64,000 nt of DNA from Deltaproteobacteria bacterium (lineage in GTDB: Bacteria; Desulfobacterota; Desulfomonilia; UBA1062), in NCBI GenBank assembly GCA_018436855.1, contig JAHDKO010000058.1, positions 1 through 64,000 of the forward strand. Direction: 5' to 3'. The notes under the pieces were generated by a model. It ran no database searches and had not been told where the DNA came from. It was given only the letters and a program-made list of their open reading frames with translations. This document shows, in pieces, positions 35,447-43,252 of the stretch. The position numbers and the translations under genes were made by a program. Position 1 is the stretch's first letter. Every line of letters begins with the position of its first letter.

Positions 35447-36292
35447 TCAGCATGCCCGGAGGGTGCTGTCTCCGGGATCTTTTTCCGAAAACGCACGGGC
35501 GGGCTCGGGCTGGCATCGCGGGCAGAAAAAACTGGTCCTTCCCGAGATCTTCCGGGTCTTCAGCTCTGATCTGCACCGGGGGCACCGGCCTCCGTGCACC
35601 CGCCTGGGCAGGAGACACGCATCCGGGAAAAGGGATGGGTCGGCCCGGAACCGGATTGCGACCTTCAGCACCTTTTTCATGGCGGTGAAGATGTTCCTGA
35701 GCTGGTCTTCCTGCAGTGAATCCAGATGCCGGGCCGGATTGATCCCGGCCTGGAACAGGATCTCGTCCGAATAGATGTTGCCGATCCCCGCGATGGCGCT
35801 CTGGTCCATCAGCGCCGGCTTGATCATGCCTTTTTTCCTGCTCAGCTCCCGGCGGAACAGGGAAAAGTCCATCCTCTGGGAGAGGGCGTCAGTGCCCAGC
35901 TGCCGGACCCTGATAAAATCCTGGGGAGAGGTGATCAGAAACACCTTTCCCAGATTTCTCCTGCTGGCATAGGCAAGATGGTAGCCGGTATCGAATGTAA
36001 ACCGGATCTTCGCCTGGCCCGGCTCGGGGTCTCCGTGGCGGTAGTAGCACAGAGAGCCGGTCATCCCGAAGTGCATGACGATCCAGAGCTGGCCGTCCAG
36101 GTTCACCAGCAGGTACTTCCCGTGGCGGGCCGTATCCGTCATGCGCTTGTGTTTGAGAGCCTGGCGGAATTCCGGGACAGGCGTTCCCTCAACCAGAGAA
36201 GGTTCCCGCACCTCGATGTCGACGATGTTCTTGTGCAGAGACGTGGATTCGAGGTATTGCCTGAAGATCTCTACATCGGGCAGCTCGGGCAT
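35447..36292 (-). CDS. mutM: formamidopyrimidine-DNA glycosylase
   Basis: A 281-residue Fpg/Nei-family glycosylase removing oxidised purines such as 8-oxoguanine. The mature N-terminus PELPDVE carries the catalytic Pro and Glu. HGKYLLV near residue 58 has the conserved Lys, GIGNIYSDEILFQAGI near residue 170 is the helix-two-turn-helix, and CPRC-x15-CPRC near residue 250 is the zinc finger. Start fixed by MPELPDVE and an upstream GGGGAGG. The start overlaps the end of an FKBP-like gene by 22 bases, implying coupling. Confidence 0.93.
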   Translation of the reverse strand: MPELPDVEIFRQYLESTSLHKNIVDIEVREPSLVEGTPVPEFRQALKHKRMTDTARHGKYLLVNLDGQLWIVMHFGMTGSLCYYRHGDPEPGQAKIRFTFDTGYHLAYASRRNLGKVFLITSPQDFIRVRQLGTDALSQRMDFSLFRRELSRKKGMIKPALMDQSAIAGIGNIYSDEILFQAGINPARHLDSLQEDQLRNIFTAMKKVLKVAIRFRADPSLFPDACLLPRRVHGGRCPRCRSELKTRKISGRTSFFCPRCQPEPARAFSEKDPGDSTLRAC

Positions 36293-36633
36293 CCTGCGAC
36301 CTCCCCGATGGCTCTTTTCCGCATACCGGCACTGGGGTCTCGTGACATATGGCCTGTCGTCCACCTGCCCACATGCATGCCGCACGCTTCGGGTGTCTCA
36401 CACCCCGGGATCTCCTTCAGGCGATCCCGCCGATACCGCCCGGACACGTTTTCCGGGGGGGCCTTCTTTCCGGCGGTCTCTCCGGTGAGAAGGCCGACCA
36501 CTGCCTCTTCGACCGCAGGGAAGGTGCTCCCGTCCCCGATAGTGGATTTCCGCGGCGCATCGAGGATCGCGCCGTTTTCCATCATGTCCGAGAAGTGGAC
36601 AATGACCGCATCTCCCTTCCGTGCCTTTCTCAT
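36271..36633 (-). CDS. short FKBP/SlyD-like prolyl isomerase
   Basis: A 120-residue protein. Residues 1-95 follow the FKBP layout: MRKARKGDAVIVHFSDMMENGAILDA, then STIGDGSTFPAVEEAVVGLLTGE, then PPENVSGRYRRDRL. The substrate-binding aromatic positions are partly changed, and the usual insert-in-flap domain and His-rich tail of SlyD are missing. The C-terminal ~25 residues overlap mutM. It could be a reduced isomerase or chaperone. The ribosome site GGAGGAGG is strong, which argues the gene is alive. Confidence 0.65.
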   Translation of the reverse strand: MRKARKGDAVIVHFSDMMENGAILDAPRKSTIGDGSTFPAVEEAVVGLLTGETAGKKAPPENVSGRYRRDRLKEIPGCETPEACGMHVGRWTTGHMSRDPSAGMRKRAIGEVAGCPSCPM

Positions 36634-36730
36634 ACTTTTCTTCCTCCTCCGGTGGAGGCTTTTTTCAAGGGGAGACCATGTTCATGGCCCCCTCAACCCT
36701 TCGTATTCCCTGCTGAAAAAGGTGCGTGAT

Positions 36731-37732
36731 TCAGGCAACGAGATTGATCGGTGTTCCCGAAACAAACGAGCGGATATTTTCCACCGTAGTGTTCAGGATG
36801 TCCAGGAGCGCTTCCTGGGTATAGAATGCACTGTGAGGTGTGATGTAGACGTTGCGCATGCGGAGCAGGACATGGTCGGCGAGCAGGGTCTGGAGGTCGT
36901 GGTCCCGCTGGAACATGGATCTGACCAGCTCAGCTTCTTCACGTATGAGAGGCTCTTCCGAGAGCACATCCAGTCCCGCTGCGGAGATCTTGCCCCCCGC
37001 CAGCGCCTTCAGCAGCGCCTCCACCTCGACGATGGGACCCCGCGAGGTGTTGATCAGGACGGCCCCGTCCTTCATGAGGCCGAACTGCTCGGTGGAAATG
37101 AGGTTTCTGGTCTTTTCGTTGGAAGGGACATGCAGGGTGATGATGTCGGCCGTCCTGAGGACCTCGTCCATGGGGAGATAGGTAAACCCCATCTGTTTGG
37201 CCACACTCTCCTGAGGCCTCACGTCGAATGCATGGACCTTCATGTCGAAACCTCGGGCGATACGGACCACGCACATCCCGATGGTCCCGGTTCCGATGAC
37301 CCCGAGCACCTTGCCGTGGAGATCGAAGCCTTTGAGCCCCCGGATGGAGAAGTCCCCCTTGCGGGTCCGGTCGATGGCCTCGGTGAGATGACGGGAGATG
37401 GTGAGGATGAGTCCGAACACGTGCTCGGCAACGGTGCAGGACCCGTACTCCGGAACGTTGGACACGCGGATCTGCTGTTCCCTGCAATAATCCAGGGCGA
37501 TATGGTCGAACCCCGTGGACCGGGTGGCGATGAATCGTAAGTTCGGAATCCGCTCGAGGATCTTCTTTCCCAGGTCCGAGTAGATGAAGGTGGAGATGAC
37601 CTGTGCATCGGAGCACCATTCGGCATTGCTTTCATCCAGGGAATCTTCCGTGAGCAGGACCTCGTGGTCTTTCTGCAGGTTTTTGTAGATCGCCTGCTCC
37701 CACTGCTCTGCCTCAAAGACCGCAATCTTCAT
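36731..37732 (-). CDS. ldhA: D-2-hydroxyacid dehydrogenase (D-lactate dehydrogenase type)
   Basis: A 333-residue NAD-dependent dehydrogenase. VPEYGSCTVAEHVFGLIL near residue 95 is the substrate-domain signature and GVIGTGTIGMCVV near residue 145 the NAD loop. LINTSRGPIVEVEAL (catalytic Arg) is near residue 230, AAGLDVLSEEP near 255 and ITPHSAFYT (catalytic His) near 300. The overall pattern is the fermentative D-LDH group. It follows pfkB on the same strand with a 45-base gap. D-lactate links it functionally to the nickel-pincer lactate racemase pathway whose maturation genes lie at 11.4-14.4 kb (inference). Confidence 0.9.
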   Translation of the reverse strand: MKIAVFEAEQWEQAIYKNLQKDHEVLLTEDSLDESNAEWCSDAQVISTFIYSDLGKKILERIPNLRFIATRSTGFDHIALDYCREQQIRVSNVPEYGSCTVAEHVFGLILTISRHLTEAIDRTRKGDFSIRGLKGFDLHGKVLGVIGTGTIGMCVVRIARGFDMKVHAFDVRPQESVAKQMGFTYLPMDEVLRTADIITLHVPSNEKTRNLISTEQFGLMKDGAVLINTSRGPIVEVEALLKALAGGKISAAGLDVLSEEPLIREEAELVRSMFQRDHDLQTLLADHVLLRMRNVYITPHSAFYTQEALLDILNTTVENIRSFVSGTPINLVA

Positions 37733-37777
37733 GTTCCCCCCAATAAGAAAAATAATAAGGTCTTCAGCCGCGATCTC

Positions 37778-38734
37778 TCATTTTTGGGCACGAATTTTTT
37801 CATACAGGCGCTCGGTGTCTTCCCGCCGGCACAGCTCGGTCCCCGGTGTCATGACCGCTGCCGTGCCCGCCGCCACACCGAACATGGCCGCCTCGAGGAT
37901 GGAGAGTCCCCGGGACAGACCCAGAACGACTCCCGCCGTCATGCTGTCTCCGGCACCCACCATGCTCACTGCCCGCACGCTCGGGGCGTGGATGCGCCGG
38001 CAGCCTTCCGCGGTTACCAGCATGGCTCCCCCCGCGCCCAGAGAAACGACCACGATCTCGCTGATGCCCTCGCTGATGAGTCGGAGCGCGGCATCGGCCA
38101 GATCGTCCTCTTCCAGGATCTCCTCGCCCGCGAGCTGGCTCAGCTCTCTCCTGTTCGGCTTGATCAGATACACCGGGGATTCTGCTGCCCGGCACAAGGC
38201 ATCTCCGGAGGTGTCCACGACATATCTCGCGCCCAGCCCGGCTGCCTTCCTGCCCAGGAGGGCATAGAAATCGTCAGGGGTCCCGGGAGGCAGGCTGCCG
38301 CTTCCCACGATGTATTCCGGCCGGTATTCCAGGTCGTCGAGCAGTGCGAGGACCGCCCCGCATTCCTCTTCCCGGATGACGGGTCCCGGCAGGCCGAACC
38401 GGAACTGTCTGCCGCTGGTCTCCTCGCGGACGATAAAGTTTTCCCTGGTCTGGCCGGCGATCTCCACCTGCCGGAAATGCACCTCCTCGTGTTGCAGGAG
38501 GGTTTTCAGCAACTCACCGAAATGCCTGCCTGTGGGGAAGAGGGCGAGGGACTCTCCCCCCAGTTTTCTGACGGCACGCGACACATTGATGCCGCCGCCG
38601 CCGGGCTCATGAACGGGCTCCGAACACCGCATCTTGTGTTCCGCCATGACCTGCGGTACCCGGCAGCTCGTGTCGATGCCGGGATTGAGCGTCACGGTCA
38701 CTATCCCTGCCACAAGAACCTCCCTTCGAGGCAT
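37778..38734 (-). CDS. pfkB: PfkB-type 6-phosphofructokinase
   Basis: A 318-residue ribokinase-family sugar kinase. It shows TVTLNPGID near the start, EPGGGGINVSRAVRKLGG near residue 43, GSGSLPPG near residue 145, KPNRRELSQL near residue 193 and the catalytic VGAGDSMTAG near residue 260. Segment-by-segment likeness to E. coli PfkB favours fructose-6-phosphate as substrate over the 1-phosphate enzyme FruK. With gap and ldhA nearby it could form a conditional glycolytic route. Start supported by CCGGAGG. Confidence 0.88.
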   Translation of the reverse strand: MPRREVLVAGIVTVTLNPGIDTSCRVPQVMAEHKMRCSEPVHEPGGGGINVSRAVRKLGGESLALFPTGRHFGELLKTLLQHEEVHFRQVEIAGQTRENFIVREETSGRQFRFGLPGPVIREEECGAVLALLDDLEYRPEYIVGSGSLPPGTPDDFYALLGRKAAGLGARYVVDTSGDALCRAAESPVYLIKPNRRELSQLAGEEILEEDDLADAALRLISEGISEIVVVSLGAGGAMLVTAEGCRRIHAPSVRAVSMVGAGDSMTAGVVLGLSRGLSILEAAMFGVAAGTAAVMTPGTELCRREDTERLYEKIRAQK

Positions 38735-38877
38735 GGTTGCCTCCGGCTGTTCCAGTCCCTATCCTTTTTTCGATGCATTGAATCCCGCCGCCACCTCCAG
38801 CAGCCCCGGCGATGCTGGTCTGTCGCTGCTGCTGATACCGGGGCTTGAGCTCGTCGATCTCGTCCCTGATATTCCTC

Positions 38878-38982
38878 TTAATCCCCCTGCATGGACGAGA
38901 TCCTGGCAACGGCATGCCGGGTGCTCCCGCGGTCCATGACTATGATGATCCGGGCGATTACGGTAAGCAAGTCAATGATCAA
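38878..38982 (-). pseudogene. remnant of an N-type ATPase b subunit gene (atpF)
   Basis: Directly after atpE, with GGAG 8 bases upstream, a TTG-started frame encodes MIIDLLTVIARIIIV. That is the conserved first helix of b subunits, which usually begin close to MLIDWFTVIAQI. After 15 residues homology stops and the frame ends at 38878. The remaining ~120 residues of b, and the alpha and gamma genes expected next, are missing before pfkB. Calling it a remnant rests on this N-terminal match and on its position after atpE. Confidence 0.6.
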
Positions 38983-38993
38983 GAGCGTTCTCC

Positions 38994-39263
38994 TTACCGG
39001 GATAAGACATAGTTCCAGAATGGGTTCGCAAAGATGAGGACCATGGAGACCGCCAGGCAGTAGATGGCGGTGGCTTCGATCATGGCCAGGCCCACGAACA
39101 GGGTCCGGCTGATGATGTCGGATTTTTCGGGCTGCCGAGCGATTGCCGACAGCGAGCTCGCAACGGCCCTCCCTTCTCCCAGTGCGCATCCCAGCGATCC
39201 TATTCCTATGGTGATCCCTGCGGTGAAGATCGATATCATTCCGATGAGGTTGATCACATCCAT
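38994..39263 (-). CDS. atpE: ATP synthase c subunit, N-type (two-carboxylate) class
   Basis: An 89-residue two-helix proteolipid. Helix 1 contains GCALGEGRAVASSL and helix 2 MIEATAIYCLAV, separated by the polar loop ARQPEKSD. Helix 2 keeps the ion-binding Glu, the following Thr and the Tyr of sodium-type rings. Helix 1 has Glu where Ilyobacter has Gln, the two-carboxylate pattern of N-ATPases. The frame is intact and has AAAGGAG upstream, yet all the other subunits nearby are absent or broken, so an isolated c ring or loss of function are both possible. Confidence 0.88.
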   Translation of the reverse strand: MDVINLIGMISIFTAGITIGIGSLGCALGEGRAVASSLSAIARQPEKSDIISRTLFVGLAMIEATAIYCLAVSMVLIFANPFWNYVLSR

Positions 39264-39265
39264 AG

Positions 39266-39532
39266 CTACACACTCCTTTCATTGAAGGAGAAGGGCGTGC
39301 CCGAGAAAGCCAGGCGATCATCCTTCTTCCATCTCATACTCCGGAACGACCGTGAGAAGATGATCACTCCCTCGCAACTCGCGACCATGCTCCGGATCGT
39401 TTCCATGATGAGCACGGTTTTCCCGACCCCGGCCCCGCCGGATGTCGAACTGCTGCAGGACCTCGACATCCACCGTTTCTCTGCCCCGTGCAGTGGGTTT
39501 CCTTCCAGGGATGGTGCGCTTACGGATGTCAT
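39266..39532 (-). pseudogene. remnant of an N-type ATPase beta subunit gene (atpD)
   Basis: Within 270 bases two frames hold beta-subunit pieces. One frame reads ETVDVEVLQQFDIRRG, like the N-terminal barrel of N-ATPase beta. The next reads GGAGVGKTVLIMETIRSM and VASCEGVIIF, the beta P-loop and following helix. Over 100 residues between them and everything after are gone, replaced by unrelated basic sequence. It sits immediately upstream of atpE, whereas intact N-ATPase operons have atpC, Q, R and B between. The P-loop part is certain, the barrel part likely. Confidence 0.68.
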
Positions 39533-39625
39533 CGCTCCTTGCCGGGATTGAGCGATATGGAGTCGATCCCGGTCCTCACGAGAAAAGCTGCGAAATCCGG
39601 ATCATCGCGCGGAGCCTGACCGCCC
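39529..39625 (-). pseudogene. 3' remnant of a phosphoenolpyruvate synthase gene (ppsA)
   Basis: About 30 codons ending at the TGA at 39529 encode GGQAPRDDPDFAAFLVRTG then IDSISLNPGKER, the conserved C-terminus of PEP synthase (typically GQAPSD, FA.FLV..GIDSISLNPD). No other part of the enzyme is present; the uspA stop lies just upstream at 39662. The TGA overlaps the beginning of the atpD remnant as ATGA, so two gene relics have been joined by deletions. Confidence 0.65.
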
Positions 39626-39661
39626 CGTGCAGACAGCTCCAAGCACCCGTCTCTGGCCTGG

Positions 39662-40132
39662 TCAGGCTCTTTCTCCGCTTCTCTCTTGTTCCTGTTCAGC
39701 CTGGATAACGAGCACGGGCCGGTCTGCAAGCCGCACCACCTTTTCCGTGACCGAGCCGAAGAGGGTGTGCCTCCATCCCGTTTCTCCATGGGTCGATATC
39801 ACCACCATGTCCGCGCCTTCCTCCCGTGCACTCCTCACGATCGTCCGGGCGGGATCGCCCAGGACAACCTTCGGATCAATGGCGATCCCCCGGGGGAACC
39901 TGCGGGAGATCAATGCGTGCAGGTGCCCTATGGCGGCGTCGCGAAGTGTCCGGGAATAGGCGGACACGTCCAAGGCCGGGACATCGTAGGCAAACAGGGG
40001 AATGGGCGGTATGACGTGCAGGAGCACGATGCCGGCGCGATATTGCTCCGCCAGCTCCCCGGCCGCGCCGAAGGCGCTGTAGGATGCCTCGCTGAAATCG
40101 GTCGGAACGAGTATCCGTTTCAACGGGAGCAT
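39662..40132 (-). CDS. universal stress protein UspA family
   Basis: A 156-residue single-domain Usp. It starts LKRILVPTDFSEAS and has the ATP-binding signature GETGWRHTLFGSVTEKVV (GxxGxxxxxxGS/T) near residue 125, followed by ADRPVLVI. ATP-binding Usp proteins are induced in growth arrest, anoxia and energy limitation. Start chosen at MLPLKR; AAGGAGG is 13 bases upstream, a longish spacing. A -12-like TTGTA with a GG at the -24 position lies ~50 bases upstream (40181-40196), a weak sigma-54 candidate. Confidence 0.88.
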   Translation of the reverse strand: MLPLKRILVPTDFSEASYSAFGAAGELAEQYRAGIVLLHVIPPIPLFAYDVPALDVSAYSRTLRDAAIGHLHALISRRFPRGIAIDPKVVLGDPARTIVRSAREEGADMVVISTHGETGWRHTLFGSVTEKVVRLADRPVLVIQAEQEQERSGERA

Positions 40133-40180
40133 AAAGGGACAGCCCTCCTTTTTCCGGGGTCGCACCGTATCATACGGGCA

Positions 40181-40196
40181 TACAAAAAAGTGTCCG
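40181..40196 (-). promoter_or_regulatory. weak sigma-54-like promoter before uspA
   Basis: The minus strand reads CGGACA-CTTTT-TTGTA. The -12 box and the GG-N10-GT spacing are kept but the -24 box is poor (GG only). It is listed because it sits in the right place and shares the -12 core with stronger sites nearby. Confidence 0.3.
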
Positions 40197-40223
40197 CTTC
40201 TGCTCGTCCCTCCGGGGATACCC

Positions 40224-40991
40224 CTATTGTCCCGCCAGCCTGCACGCCTTGTCGCCGCTGCCGCACGAGATGAGATCATACGAGCGTAAGGGGCTGATCT
40301 CCTGATCTTCCAGGAACTGCTTCATCTTCTGGAGCGACCTGACCTGAAGCTGCCTCACCCGTTCCTGGCTCAAACCGAGCTGGGAACCGATTTCCATGAG
40401 GGTGACCGGAGGGTCCGAATAGAAACGCTTCAGGATGATGAACAGCTCCCGGCGCGTCAGCATGGTGAATCCCTGCTGAAAGAGAAACGACACGTGCCGC
40501 GATATCTCCCGGTCGGAGTAGAGCGATTCCAGGTCGAAATCGTCCGTGAGATAATCCACCCACCGGTCCGTCTCGCTGGGGTCTCCTGCGATAGTCTCAT
40601 CGAGCGAGAGGAGATCCTTGGTATGCCGCAGCGTCCCCGTGCGGATTTTGCTGCTTTTCCGGATAAAGTCCTTGATGGATGCCTCGATCCACCACACGGC
40701 ATAATAGATGAAGTGCACCCCCCTGTCGGGGTCGAATCGTGTGAGGGCCTTCATGAGCCCCAGATTTCCTTCCTGGACGATTTCGAGATAGTTGTGTCCG
40801 CTGTTGAAATATTTCTGGCTCACCTTGACGACGAATCTCAAGTTTGCGTGGATGATCTTCTGCCCGGCATTCACGTCGCCCTGCTGGTACTGTTTCGCCA
40901 GCTTGTACTCTTCCTCGGGCAGGAGGAGAGGATATCGTCTGATTTTTCGAAGATAAAGCTGAAGCTCGGAATAATCGTGTCTATTTGCCAT
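40224..40991 (-). CDS. alternative sigma factor of the sigma-70 family (RpoH-like group)
   Basis: A 255-residue sigma factor with regions 1.2 to 4. LQLYLRKIRRYPLLLPEEEYKLA is near residue 10, ANLRFVVKVSQKYFNSG (region 2.1) near residue 50, EIVQEGNLGLMKALTRFDP (region 2.2) near residue 70 and YYAVWWIEASIKDFI near residue 97. The C-terminal HTH is MEIGSQLGLSQERVRQLQ near residue 205. The RpoH box is not clear. It lies 15 bases after a degenerate Lon-like gene and downstream of superoxide reductase on the same strand, so it is probably cotranscribed with them. Start follows AAAAGGTG. Confidence 0.88.
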   Translation of the reverse strand: MANRHDYSELQLYLRKIRRYPLLLPEEEYKLAKQYQQGDVNAGQKIIHANLRFVVKVSQKYFNSGHNYLEIVQEGNLGLMKALTRFDPDRGVHFIYYAVWWIEASIKDFIRKSSKIRTGTLRHTKDLLSLDETIAGDPSETDRWVDYLTDDFDLESLYSDREISRHVSFLFQQGFTMLTRRELFIILKRFYSDPPVTLMEIGSQLGLSQERVRQLQVRSLQKMKQFLEDQEISPLRSYDLISCGSGDKACRLAGQ

Positions 40992-41005
40992 AGATAAGCA
41001 CCTTT

Positions 41006-42688
41006 TTAAGAATGTGATTTTGTCGGTTCCATCATGGTTACCGGTTCGACCGTATACCTGATCCGCTTGGCGGGAGACGGGTGTCTGCGGGACGCTCCCG
41101 ACTCCGGTGTTGCTAACGACCTCGGGCACGCATCCTGTAGCGCCAGGGTAACATGCTCGGCGGTGATCTCCTGGATTCCCGCATACGCACGGGCCCTTCC
41201 GAACACGCATAAAAGGCTTTCGAGATGTTCTGCGAACCTCTCGTTCGGGATCCCGGGCTGTGTGCAGAGCCTGATGATGGCCTTGCGCGCGGAAGGATGA
41301 CACGACAGGGAATCCCCTTCGATAAAGGCCGTATCCGGGGTTGTCTGTACAGGGGTTTCCCCGGAGCCGTCCTTCGGATGCCAGGGGTTGCCCACCAGAC
41401 CGGCGAAGTTCTGATCCGCGATTGAGAGGATGGAGTGCTCGGTTCGTGTGCCGGCCACCACGACCGCGACCTGAAGGGGCATGGATTCGGAAACCCTGTT
41501 TCCCGATGTGAAAATTCCCGCATGCGGGGCGGGGGCGGTGAGGATGTGCTCACGCTCCATCGCGGCCTTTTTGATCAGCTCCCAGAGGTGGATGTTTCGG
41601 ATGATCCATGAGGCCTCCACCACCAGGCACCCGCCGTTGGCCTTGTGGATAAGGCCGCCCCTCATACCTGCGGCGTCCGCATCCCGGCACCCTTGATCAC
41701 CTTCCGGGGAAAAGCAGCCCATCAGTGCCTCACGATTCGGGCTCCGTGCAAAGATTACCGGATACTCCTTTCCTCCGGATCTCCCGACGAGCACCGCAAC
41801 CGTGTAGGGCGCGTGCAGCTGATCGCGCCAGGAAAGGCCCGGCTTCTTTCCCTGAACAGCGGGTCCGGCCGTGCGGGCGGGCAGGGTGAATGCCGTGAGG
41901 TTGTTCAGAATATCGCGCTCCACATCCTCCAGATAGACCAGCACCTTGGGGAAGCTGTGGTATCTTCTTCTGAGGCGGGCAGTCAAGGGTGCGATCGCCC
42001 TTTGCGCAGCACGCTCGGTGCGACGGCGTATCTCCTCGGAGCATTGGCGCTTTGTTTCCCGGATGCGTTTACGGGCCGTCTCGAAATCTTCGTGCAGGTG
42101 ATCATCTGCACCCAGATCCGGCAGACATCCCCCTATCCGGCGGGAGCCGCCTGTTCCGGCCGGGGATGCCGGAAGGCTTCCGTGGTCATGGGGTTCTGCG
42201 GGCAACTCATGTCCACGGCTGTATCTGAGATCCGTGATGTCGTCTCCCTGAGCGGAACGATAAAAGCCCCGCGCCAGGCTCCTCTCGTGCCGGCCGGAGC
42301 GCAGCCTCACCTCGCGGATCTCCTTCTGCACACATTCCGAAAGCAGCACATCACGCACCCTGCGGTTCACCTCGTCGACGAAGTGTTCCATGTCGCGGCG
42401 GAAGACTACACCTTTCCCGGCGGGAAGGGCGATGATCCGTGGACGAGTCTCTTCCTGGAAATTTCTGACACCGCACCAGTCGAGCGGGGCGGAGAAAGGT
42501 ATGTCCGCCGCCTTGAGGCAGTCTCTCACTATCCGCTCGTCCGCAGGGCATCCCTGCTCGGTGGCGAGAAACAGGAAGGCCGGATGATTTTTTCCGGCAG
42601 CCTCTCTCTGCCTTCCCAATGCATGCAGCAGTGGGCGGGTCCACCCGGGCTGATCGTTTCCTATCGTGCGTGCTCCTGTATTCATCAT
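41006..42688 (-). CDS. degenerate Lon-like (AAA_32) protein without protease domain
   Basis: A 560-residue relative of 'Lon-related putative ATP-dependent protease' (AAA_32/YcbZ group). Recognisable parts are PLDWCGVRNFQEETRPRIIALPAGKG near residue 80, FRRDMEHFVDEV, a coiled middle, and RGGLIHKANGGCLVVEASWII near residue 350. Where the family has a Walker A loop this protein reads ATEQGCPADE, lacking GxxGxGK/R[ST]; the Walker B Asp is Glu. The C-terminal Lon serine/lysine protease domain is absent. It lies directly upstream of the sigma-factor gene. An inactive scaffold or sigma regulator is an inference. Start at the double ATG near 42688; an upstream start is possible. Confidence 0.72.
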   Translation of the reverse strand: MMNTGARTIGNDQPGWTRPLLHALGRQREAAGKNHPAFLFLATEQGCPADERIVRDCLKAADIPFSAPLDWCGVRNFQEETRPRIIALPAGKGVVFRRDMEHFVDEVNRRVRDVLLSECVQKEIREVRLRSGRHERSLARGFYRSAQGDDITDLRYSRGHELPAEPHDHGSLPASPAGTGGSRRIGGCLPDLGADDHLHEDFETARKRIRETKRQCSEEIRRRTERAAQRAIAPLTARLRRRYHSFPKVLVYLEDVERDILNNLTAFTLPARTAGPAVQGKKPGLSWRDQLHAPYTVAVLVGRSGGKEYPVIFARSPNREALMGCFSPEGDQGCRDADAAGMRGGLIHKANGGCLVVEASWIIRNIHLWELIKKAAMEREHILTAPAPHAGIFTSGNRVSESMPLQVAVVVAGTRTEHSILSIADQNFAGLVGNPWHPKDGSGETPVQTTPDTAFIEGDSLSCHPSARKAIIRLCTQPGIPNERFAEHLESLLCVFGRARAYAGIQEITAEHVTLALQDACPRSLATPESGASRRHPSPAKRIRYTVEPVTMMEPTKSHS

Positions 42689-42770
42689 TTTTTCCCTGTC
42701 CGGGTGAGGCAGAGACTCCCGGAGCCACCTTCTGAGGGTTTGTACGAAAACAGCCGTCCTGTCGGAAACA

Positions 42771-43166
42771 CTAGTGTACCTGGATCGATCTGGTGTTTTC
42801 CCAGAGGCCGTGGATGTTGCAGTAACTCGTTGCATAGATCTTCCCCGATTTTTTCAGTCTGGCCATTACGACGGCTGAGTGATCCGTGTGTGCAGGTCCC
42901 TGATCCGGTCCGGCTGCCGATTCCCCGTGCGCAGAGAACTGGATGTGCGCGAGCTGGTAGGTGAACCGGTCTCCTTCCGGGAGGTAGAACACCTTTATCC
43001 AACGGATGTGATGCTCCGTGGTATTGGGATGCGGGCTTTCCTTGCCGATGGAAACCCTAATCTCGAATGTGCCGTCCTTCTGGACGGTGTCAGGACATTC
43101 GATGACCGGGACATGGTTTTCGGTTTTCCAGTCAGGCGCCTGGAACAACTCACCGAACCGTATCAT
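42771..43166 (-). CDS. superoxide reductase, neelaredoxin type (class II)
   Basis: A 131-residue single-domain superoxide reductase reducing superoxide to peroxide. Iron ligands are visible: ENHVPVIE near residue 17 (His), HPNTTEHHIRWI near residue 47 (two His), and SYCNIHGLW near residue 113 (Cys and His). No desulforedoxin domain is present, hence class II. The usual EKHVP lysine, which assists superoxide binding, is Asn here. Start set by AAAAGGAGGAGACGG. It lies within a same-strand run with a small upstream gene and the Lon-like and sigma genes downstream. Confidence 0.92.
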   Translation of the reverse strand: MIRFGELFQAPDWKTENHVPVIECPDTVQKDGTFEIRVSIGKESPHPNTTEHHIRWIKVFYLPEGDRFTYQLAHIQFSAHGESAAGPDQGPAHTDHSAVVMARLKKSGKIYATSYCNIHGLWENTRSIQVH

Positions 43167-43252
43167 CCGTCTCCTCCTTTTCGGCACCCCGAAGGCGTGC
43201 CTCGTAACGGGCGTGCGCACACTCGGGTATGCCTGCCACCCAATCGATTCAA

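Noticed and set aside
35401-36630. Plus-strand open frames opposite mutM/FKBP
   Set aside because: They mirror the minus-strand genes, whose motifs (MPELPDVE, zinc finger) are unambiguous.
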